From Liolophura sinensis (taxonomy: Eukaryota; Mollusca; Polyplacophora; Chitonida; Chitonidae), in assembly GCF_032854445.1 (NCBI RefSeq), contig NC_088307.1, positions 17,548,001 through 17,612,000 on the forward strand: a stretch of DNA of 64,000 nucleotides, read 5' to 3'. Numbering within the stretch: the stretch's first letter is position 1; every line of letters starts with the position of its first letter. The translations under genes and the position numbers were made by a program. The notes beneath the pieces were generated by a model, which saw only the letters and a program-made list of their open reading frames with translations, ran no database searches and had not been told where the DNA came from. This document shows, in pieces, positions 57,101-64,000 of the stretch.

Positions 57101-60100
57101 TATGAAAGTTTCACATAGTGTGCTGTTCAGGTAAAAGGGATCTTGAAATTGTCACACAGGGTGATGTTTAGGTAAAGGATCATTAAACTGTCACAAAGTG
57201 TGATATTCAGGAAAAGGCTCTTAAAATTGTCAAGCAATACAATGTTCCTTTTAAAGGGGTCACGAAATTGTCACACATTACGATGTTCAAGTAAAAGGAT
57301 CATGAAATTTTCACACAGTGTGATGTTTAGATAAAAGGGATCATGAAATTGTTACACCACACGAAGCTCAGGTGAAAGGATCATGAAATTGTTACACCAC
57401 ACGAAGCTCAGGTGAAAGGATCATGAAATTGTTACACCACACGAAGCTCAGGTGAAAGGATCATGAAATTATCACAGAGTCTGATGTTGAGATCTAAATG
57501 ACATTTAATTAATAGGAATATCATGTATGTAAGTACGTAGAAATGATCTCAGTTTCACAATGAACGAACAATATCTCTGTATAATTTCAATCCATGCTAT
57601 GTTTACTTTAAATAGGAGTTTCTTTTCTTTTAATATTTGTGATATAAAAATAGGGTTTTGTGATTTTGCATGTTTTTGTTTTGCTGTTGTAGGAGCTGAT
57701 CTTTGATTATGTGTTTAGTCACCTGGATATCAATACTGAGGGCTGTGTGGATCACCCTGTGGTTCTAACAGAGCCTGTGTGTAACCCAAACTACTGCAGA
57801 CAGCGTGAGTCCCACCCTCCATCCACCCTAATACACCAAACATTATCATATTACTGATCTCTGTCTGGCCAGACACACACTGTTTCTTCTAATAAGTAGT
57901 GTTGAAAGCAAAGAATTACATTTCTCTCTTAGTTTTTTGGGGAAACTAAAGATATGAATATGTCGATCATTAGATGTAGTGACCATTTGACAAAAAGGAA
58001 CTAACCCTTCCTTACACCGTTCTTTTTTTTTGTTTCAAGGCTTCCCTCACTACTGTTTAAATTTGTTCGTTCGTTCGTATTAAAGGCGGATAGCTTTTTA
58101 ATATACATGACGTCACTTTCAAGGTAGGCGGAATACTTCAGGGATCAAGATTGATTTTTCAGGAGCTAAAAATCTCAAACTTAAATGAGGTAGCACAGTA
58201 GAACTTCGAACAGATAAGAATCCTGTAACTTTGATGACATTAGTTGATGTTATTGTTTCAGAGATGTCAGAATTGTTGTTCGAGTGTTACCACGTGCCTG
58301 AAGTCGCATACGGAGTTGACGCCATGTTCAGTCTGTACAACAACCATCCTGCTCCAGGTGTGTTACACCCACTAAACTTATCACCGCTAGCGTTTAGAAT
58401 AATCCCTTAATTCCTGTCAAACATAGTACATCAGCTTTGTTGACACTGCCCAGTGACTCAGGATCCAGGATGAGTCGAGATCATATTGGTTTCCTCCCAC
58501 CACAATGCTGGCTGCCGTCCTGTAAGTTAACTATTCTTGAGAACAGTGTAAAGCCTGAGTAAAATAAATAAATGTGTTATCGACGCTGCTATTTTTCCCT
58601 GTGAAATTTACCCATTAAAGGAATAAGTCTGATTGGGAACCTGTTTACTGGATCAGTTTGTGAGTATGGCGACTAGAATAATTGGGAACTAGCCTCACTT
58701 GCTAAACATCCACTTCGGGGGCAGTAGATCCAGGGTCAATCCTGGGGCAAGTCACACCTAAGACTTTAAAAGAGGAAGTTGTAACTTCCTCGCTTGGCGT
58801 TCAGCATGAAGGGACTTGTGCAATGACTGGTTGACCTGTATCAGTATAATGGCTCAGGCGTAGCGGCTTACTTGCCTTCGGTAAGTCGTCTCAGTGAGGC
58901 AGCACTAGATAACAGAGCGGTGGAAATCCGTCCTGCAACAAGGAGGCACATTACATACAACCGAAGGATTCCTTCGTCGTCATATGACTGAAAAATTGTT
59001 GAGTACGACGTTAAACCCCAAGCACTCACTCACTCGCTACACAGGGCGGGTTTTTTCTAGCCAGAAACCTGCATAAAACTGTGGGCCTTACGCAGCACAA
59101 ACCTAAAACCACTCAATTATCAGTGTGTATTCAGCCCCTTGAATGTGTTAAGCATTATTTTGTGTTTTTAATTACTGTAAATTTTCAACCCTTTCAACCT
59201 CTAAAACACTATTTTTCAGTGGAGTTTATACATGCAATCATTATGAAAATGATGGTAAATTGATTTATGTGTGTTGTTAAAGATGCAAACTTCATAAAAC
59301 TGGGCAAATTATTTCTCTACACCCCATAATTCAAAATATGTTGAAAGGTTGAAGTATTAGGGTATGTATTTTTATGTTTTTTTTATTTTATTGTTACACA
59401 CAGACTCAGCGAATGCTCTGATTGTGTCATGTGGATACCAAACCACGCATCTATTACCAGTGTTGAATGGGGCGTTACACTCACAGCGTTGTCGTCGTGT
59501 CAATCTTGGTGGGGCACAGCTTGACCTCTTCATGCAGAAGCTACTCCAGCTGAAACATCCAGGTCATTTTACTGCGATAACTCTGAGCAGGGCAGAGGTG
59601 AGCTTCGTGGAAAAAAGTTCTACTCACAGATTGATAATTCTTCCATGTCTAATTTCAGTGGATGGCAAATGGCTGACACTGGTTTCCAGATAAGGAGTTG
59701 TGATATGTTCAAGCAGTAAGCTTGTTATATATAGTAAACAGAAGATCAACTTTAATGCTGACGCTGTTGGTAATGGAGTCCAGTTTGGTTACAGTTTTTG
59801 GCCAATCACAGGGATCCAGTGGCTACCCATAATACACAGATAGTGAATCATCGTTACCGATTTGCATATCAGACACCAAGGAAGTCTTTTTTTCTCATAG
59901 CTTGACAATTTGCTCAGCTGTTCACAGATTTGCCATTGCCTCCCATGGTACATCGATTGCCAAATGCAGTTCGTGATTTGCAGATCAAAGACCTCTGTGC
60001 TAAAGTTGTGCACTGACTCCCCACAGCATCTTTTACCACCACAGTGATTTACAACATATGAAGTCACTGCTCTGCCGTCCTTGTGCATATGATAAACAGT

Positions 60101-63100
60101 GATACACTGTAGTTATCAGTATAAAAATTTTTGCCTTTCCTGATTTTAGCACTATATGATTGGAGGATAATATTTGTGTATGACAGTGTCAATCATTTTA
60201 CTTTTAAAGGTCAATATTGAATATTGAACATTACGCAGTTTTACAAACTGCTCAATCAGGCGACCTCCGGGTATTCTCTGAATGCCTTGTTTTTCACTGA
60301 CATGAGGTATGCTCATTTGAAAGACTTTGTAGCGCATACAGAAATGTCACGCCATCGAATCCATATTTGCTGTTTCCTCTCCATCTCCATGTACCTGGTG
60401 ATTAAAACCTGGCAATGGTTTACCCTGAGCACTGCAGTTACCTCCACCCATAAACCACCGACACATACATAAATGTGAAAATTTGTTCTATTATTCTTGG
60501 GATAATTAGCTATCCTGGATCATGATTACATGTTACAGGAGCTGGTACAGACCTACACGCATATGGCCAAGGCTTACATCGAGGAGCTGGAAATGTGGTC
60601 AGATGTGGACCATTATGAGGATAATGTTACCAAAGTACAGCTTCCATTTACACAGGTAAGGGTTATTGTTCACATGCACCGCAAAGCAGTGAAAGTCTTA
60701 ATGGCAAGATGCATGACTGTCAAGATGTGTGACTGAGAGTCATGATGTGAGACTGAAAGTCATGATGTGTGACTGAGAGTCAAGATGTGTGACTCAGAGC
60801 CATGATGTGTGACTCAGAGTCATGATGTGAGACTCAGTCAAGATGTGTGACTCAGAGTCAAGAAGTATGACTGAGAGTCAAGATGTGTCACTCAGAGTCA
60901 AGATGTGTCACTCAGAGTCAAGATGTGTCACTCAGAGTCAAAATGTGTGACTCAAAGTCAAGAGGCACAGAATCAGTTCTGGCCTTGGACATGAAATTCA
61001 TACTATCCCGAATCAAACAAAATACTCCACTTTTAATTAGGCAACAAAGGTCACATGGGGTACAGACATATTCTTGAATCCTTCAGACAGTTGTATGCAC
61101 AACTGTAGGATTTGTCACATCGCTGAAACAATTCGCATATACATCGGTTTTATGCACTCAATTGATGGGTCTTTGCAGGATAAATTTGTTGCATGGTTAC
61201 TCAGTGATAGGATGCCTGAATGATAGGATGGTGTCAATAAAAATGATATTATCTAATTTCTGAATGTATATTAATGGAACCTATTTGTTCAGAATGTAAT
61301 CGGGTGTTCTGAAAAATATAAATCTGCATATAATTGACAACTTTTCCATGTTATACTGTCATGAGATATCAAAAATCAAAACTTGTATTAAATGTGGAAG
61401 TAAAATATGAAAGTTGCCCACCAAGGCGAGGTGTTTTGTGGGACTTTTTTTATGACATTTGTACTTGACATCCACTGCAGTTGGAAAGTGATGTCATTTA
61501 TGTAGTAAACCTTATATAATGCAACATGCAAATATGTGCAGCACTATCGCAAATTAGAAGAAGACAAGTTTTCTTGAATTGTGTTTATTGTAATGTTTTT
61601 TTCAGATTCCTGGTACTCAGACTAATTCAGACCAACAAAAAGACCGCAGAGAGCAACAGATTCGCAGATTGAAAGAACTTAATGTGAAGAAGAGGCAAGA
61701 AAAGGTAAATGTTTTGATTGTTAAAGTGTTGTATTCAATTTCATGCTTGATCTGTTTAAGTCACACCAATGCAGATTGTTATTTTTTGGTAAAATAAGTT
61801 ATTTTTCATTATTTGAGGAGGGTATAAATATAAAAAATAAAATTTGAAAAACTGTCCAGTCTATTTTTCCTGTTGAAAACATATTTACACAATCGGAAGG
61901 CCTTGAAACAGGAGAGTCAAGAAATCATCAAGATAAAATAAAATAAAAGAGCAAATCATTTGTTTTGTTTTATTCTCCATTTGGATTTATAAGTGCTCCT
62001 TTGCCCAAAAAACACAAAATAAATTTGGTGTTACCTTAAAAGAAATTTTTACTTATCTCTTATTCCAATTTGCAGCTAGTAGCAGATGAAGCCAAAGTTC
62101 AAGAGTTACTCAGTGTTCAAGAACTGCTAGAGGATGAAGATGAAGATGCCTTCAATGTGAGTAAAAGGTTCACTTTTGTACAGATACTAAAACAGGCATG
62201 TAAATGAGTTGTGGGAGTGATTGATCACAAAGTCCAGTAAAATGAATTCAGTTCCATTGTAAGGGCCTCTGTGGCCAAGTGATTAGTATGCTAGCGTAGC
62301 ACAGTGTCCAGTGATCCTCTCGCCAGGTGAACGCTCATGCTGGCTTCCTCACCTGTGGTATGTGTAAAGGTCTGCCAGGAAGCAAGGTCATGAGTTTCCC
62401 CAGTGGGCTTTGCCCGGTTTCTTCTCAACATAATGTTGAACTCCGTCATATAAGTGAAATATTCTTGAGTACAAAGTAAAATTCCAGTTGTCAAACAAAC
62501 AAACAAATCTACAAAATGTGATGGAGAATTGCTTCCATTGTCCTTGAGATCTGGGTGCCAGTAAGCAGCTGACAGTTTGCAGGATGATCATGGGTTTCTC
62601 ACTCAGTATGCCCAGTTTCCTCCCAACATAATATTTACCGCTGTCATATAAGTGAAATATTGTTGAGTACAGCATAAAAACAAATGGACAAATTTGACAC
62701 GGAATTTTAAAGATTCGCCTGCTTCCCTAGCCTTTGGGACCTTATGTATTTTGATGATTTATGTATTTTGACTTTAAATGTATATTTAAGATGTTTTCTT
62801 ATAGCCAGCCGAGAGAATTTATTTGAGATAGATAATTTCCCTGAACAAATAGTCACTTTTTATTTTCTTTGTTGCCAGAAAGCCTTACAGAATCTGGGAT
62901 ATGACTCAGTGATGGAACTGGAAGCTGACATCAATCGACTCACCGCAAACATACAGAGGATCAAACAGAAACTATCGGGGGTTGAGGTACCACCTGAAGA
63001 ACCAGAGGTAAGGGAGGTAACTGTGGCTAGCGTCAAAGATTTGTCTTTTTGAACTCGTCTGTAAGACTTACATAATGTTATGCTGCAATACAGTGCCTGC

Positions 63101-63951
63101 ATGTACAGCTTAAATAAACCAGTAAATGCTAGATCTGGACTCATTAAAATGTATCAAGGCTAATCAGAGGCCATATTTTACCAAGTTTTTTGTCTTCCCT
63201 AACATTCAAAATATGAAAAAGATAGACACGATGAAAGCACATGGTGATTATGTCAGATTTTTATCCAAACAGGCACATAGCTCTGACTGGATATCATACT
63301 GGTGTACCTTTTCGCATATGAAAGAGCAACTTTCAGTGCAATTTTTGCAATTTTTAATTTGATTTTAGAGACAAATCAACATTGGTTGGATTGGCCAGTT
63401 TCAGGGCTTCACAAAAATATAATTTTTGTCAACACATAATAATTGCCTTCAAAATATGCTTGAATAAACACCTGGCAAGCCTGCAAAAAGGTTGCAGAAT
63501 TACAGTAAATGAACTAAAATTTCATATATGGCTAATTATCTCATTGTATTGAGGGTTGTATTGATCCAAGAAAGGTGTTTGAAAAGTTTTTTTCGGAAAC
63601 CAGGATGGTATTGCAAGTTTTAGTTTTGAAAGTAATATATGTTACTAAACTATACAACTTTTATTGGTCTGTAAATTGCAATTTTTATTTTCTGTGCAAA
63701 TTTTTAGGGAATGTACAGTATTATTACCTGTGGTGAAGTCATGAATCAGTGATGTTCAACTGTTAATTTGTACAGGTGAAGGAAGAGCCCGTGTATGACC
63801 TGCTGGATATTCCAGATGATCAGCTGACAACCGAACAAATTGCCACGAAGAAACGACAGAAAATTCTCAAGAGTGCCAGAGAAGGGCGAGCGAGGGCAAA
63901 GGCTCTTCAGAAAGCCAAGAGAGAAAAGGTGAACCAATTGAGAGAATACAG
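54029..63951 (+). CDS. ACTR5: actin-related protein 5, INO80 complex subunit (11 visible coding exons, 3'-truncated)
   Basis: Nuclear actin-related protein that, with INO80's insertion and the Ies6 homologue, couples ATP hydrolysis to nucleosome sliding. Reading through exons gives the ARP5 order: N-terminal [103 protein letters not shown], then the ARP5-specific charged insertion ([50 protein letters not shown]). Junctions are in frame from exon 2 onward. The C-terminal actin fold lies beyond the window. The one defect is an apparent +1 shift near the end of exon 1. Because all later exons are intact, a base-call or assembly error or an allelic indel is likelier than a pseudogene. Confidence 0.95.
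54148..56120. other. ACTR5 intron 1 (about 2.0 kb)
   Basis: No recognised element. Short ORFs here show no family features. Confidence 0.7.
56121..56209 (+). CDS. ACTR5: ACTR5 exon 2
   Basis: Codes [20 protein letters not shown] to QRGKK, the actin-family first phosphate-loop region. Acceptor TTGTTCTAG, donor AAG|GTGAGG, phase 1 to 0. Confidence 0.93.
56701..56805 (+). CDS. ACTR5: ACTR5 exon 3
   Basis: [20 protein letters not shown] to TQYDVQ, 35 codons, phase 0 on both sides. Acceptor GTCTTGCAG, donor TTCAG|GTAATA. The last 24 exon bases start the adjoining minisatellite. Confidence 0.93.
56782..57490. repeat. about 41-bp minisatellite carrying copies of an ACTR5 splice donor
   Basis: About 17 units. 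The founder-like unit is 24 exon bases (GTTGTCACACAGTATGATG-TTCAG) plus 17 intron bases (GTAATAGGGATCGTAAA). Nearly every copy keeps TTCAGGTAA or a close variant, giving decoy donors at 56847, 56887, 56928 and onward. The last part (about 57355-57480) is three nearly identical 40-bp units with CTCAGGTGAAAGG. Confidence 0.92.
57693..57804 (+). CDS. ACTR5: ACTR5 exon 4
   Basis: [17 protein letters not shown] and [18 protein letters not shown]. Acceptor TGTTGTAG, donor CAGC|GTGAGT, phase 0 to 1. Confidence 0.93.
58262..58357 (+). CDS. ACTR5: ACTR5 exon 5
   Basis: [20 protein letters not shown] to NNHPAP, phase 1 on both sides. Acceptor TTGTTTCAG, donor CCAG|GTGTGT. Confidence 0.93.
58490..58575 (+). 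mobile_element. SINE family 1 3' fragment
   Basis: CCACCACAATGCTGGCTGCC to AAATAAATAAATG, in ACTR5 intron 5. Confidence 0.7.
58690..59038 (+). mobile_element. tRNA-derived SINE, family 2, copy 2
   Basis: B-box-like GGGTCAATCCTGGGGCAAG and the body seen at 42078-42435, ending GTTGAGTACGACGTTAAACC and a CACTCACTCACTC tail. The A-box region is degraded. It lies in ACTR5 intron 5. Confidence 0.88.
59172..59362. mobile_element. MITE-like repeat, family B, copy 5 (complete)
   Basis: Begins TTACTGTAAATTTTCAACCC and ends GGTTGAAGTATTAGGGTA, an imperfect terminal inverted repeat about 190 bp apart. It lies just upstream of the acceptor of ACTR5 exon 6. Confidence 0.75.
59404..59597 (+). CDS. ACTR5: ACTR5 exon 6
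   Basis: [30 protein letters not shown] and [16 protein letters not shown], the actin-fold second phosphate-loop region. Acceptor TTACACACAG, donor GAG|GTGAGC, phase 1 to 0. Confidence 0.93.
59598..60538. other. ACTR5 intron 6
   Basis: No recognised element or exon. Confidence 0.6.
60539..60655 (+). CDS. ACTR5: ACTR5 exon 7
   Basis: [20 protein letters not shown] to [10 protein letters not shown], phase 0 on both sides. Acceptor TGTTACAG, donor CACAG|GTAAGG. Confidence 0.93.
60700..60965. repeat. 20-bp minisatellite
   Basis: About 13 copies of GTGACTCAGAGTCAAGATGT with GACTGAGAG and CATGATG variants. It starts about 45 bp after the donor of ACTR5 exon 7 and does not include exon sequence. 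Confidence 0.93.
61000..61215. repeat. dispersed repeat related to 41140-41360
   Basis: Shares CAAAATACTCCACTTTT, GGTCACATGG, GGGTCTTTGCAGGATAAATT and ATGGTTACTCAGTGATAGGA with the foldback element in hemicentin intron 1. The right arm of the foldback is not preserved here. Confidence 0.7.
61606..61704 (+). CDS. ACTR5: ACTR5 exon 8 (charged insertion begins)
   Basis: [20 protein letters not shown] to NVKKRQEK, a basic helical segment typical of the ARP5-specific insertion. Acceptor TTTTTTTCAG, donor AAAAG|GTAAAT, phase 0. Confidence 0.92.
62076..62156 (+). CDS. ACTR5: ACTR5 exon 9
   Basis: [20 protein letters not shown] to EDAFN, acidic end. Acceptor ATTTGCAG, donor AAT|GTGAGT, phase 0. Confidence 0.9.
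62262..62512 (+). mobile_element. SINE family 1 with tRNA-like head, diverged
   Basis: GGGCCTCTGTGGCCAAGTGA head, CTCATGCTGGCTTCCTC body, and CATATAAGTGAAATATTCTT with a CAAACAAACAAAC tail. It lies in ACTR5 intron 9. Confidence 0.85.
62570..62690 (+). mobile_element. SINE family 1, second copy in ACTR5 intron 9
   Basis: CAGTTTGCAGGATGATCATG to CATATAAGTGAAATATTGTT, 5'-truncated and diverged. It lies directly downstream of the previous copy in the same orientation. Confidence 0.75.
62879..63007 (+). CDS. ACTR5: ACTR5 exon 10
   Basis: [20 protein letters not shown] to VPPEEPE, phase 0. Acceptor TTTGTTGCCAG, donor GAG|GTAAGG. Retaining the intron would stop 16 codons later. Confidence 0.9.
63008..63299. 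other. first part of ACTR5 intron 10
   Basis: No supported feature. Confidence 0.5.
63300..63507. mobile_element. MITE-like repeat, family B, copy 6
   Basis: Shares CAACTTTCAGTGCAATTTT, TGGATTGGCCAGTTTCAGGG and ATATGCTTGAATAAACACCT with copy 2. Right end GGTTGCAGAATTACAGTA. The left end is poorly defined. Confidence 0.65.
63776..63951 (+). CDS. ACTR5: ACTR5 exon 11 (last visible; 3' end uncertain)
   Basis: [20 protein letters not shown] and [19 protein letters not shown], the conserved basic part of the ARP5 insertion. Acceptor TTTGTACAG. Two donors are possible: AAAAG|GTGAAC at 63928 (phase 0) or TACAG|GTTTTT at 63951 (phase 2), the latter keeping VNQLREYR. The sequence alone does not settle it. 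Confidence 0.85.
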
Positions 63952-64000
63952 GTTTTTTTTATTACCCCCATTGAAGGAGGTTTTATTTTTTTGTGGATTT

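Overview
The window looks like nuclear DNA of a marine invertebrate, most probably a mollusc or another lophotrochozoan. Genes are split into short exons with GT-AG introns. The DNA is AT-rich and full of minisatellites, tRNA-derived SINEs with AAATAA-type tails and small inverted-repeat (MITE-like) elements. The taxonomic call is inference: the main SINE is of a kind I associate with molluscs, and I could not search.

Three protein-coding genes are supported. (1) 7417-8646 (+) is an intronless class A GPCR of the melatonin-receptor/moody-like group. (2) 46510 down to 24929 (-) is the 5' part of a hemicentin gene. Eleven coding exons keep frame at every junction and encode about 727 residues: hydrophobic leader, VWA domain, hemicentin-specific region and three Ig domains. 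The last exon ends in a clean splice donor, but I see no further exon between it and the left edge. (3) 54029 to the right edge (+) is ACTR5 (actin-related protein 5, an INO80-complex subunit). Eleven coding exons are visible and the gene runs off the window. Its first coding exon contains an apparent one-base frame disruption.

Layout: 1-7.4 kb is non-coding with SINEs, a MITE-like repeat and a 38-bp array. 7.4-8.65 kb is the GPCR. 8.65-24.9 kb is non-coding with large 41-, 40- and 33-bp arrays. 24.9-46.5 kb is hemicentin, with large arrays in its introns. 46.5-54.0 kb is the head-to-head interval between hemicentin and ACTR5 and carries a 1.6-kb array of 29-bp units. 54.0-64 kb is ACTR5.

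The most unusual observation is that three minisatellites start on gene boundaries and contain copies of them. The 51-bp array in hemicentin intron 5 repeats the 3' splice site plus the first 20 bases of the exon. The 41-bp array in ACTR5 intron 3 repeats the last 24 bases of the exon plus the 5' splice site. The 25-bp array after the GPCR repeats the end of the coding region including the stop codon. Each array therefore lays out runs of decoy splice sites or stop codons next to the real one. Tandem arrays together occupy about 15% of the window by my own addition of their spans. All long ORFs inside arrays are by-products of units that lack stop codons, and I do not annotate them as genes.
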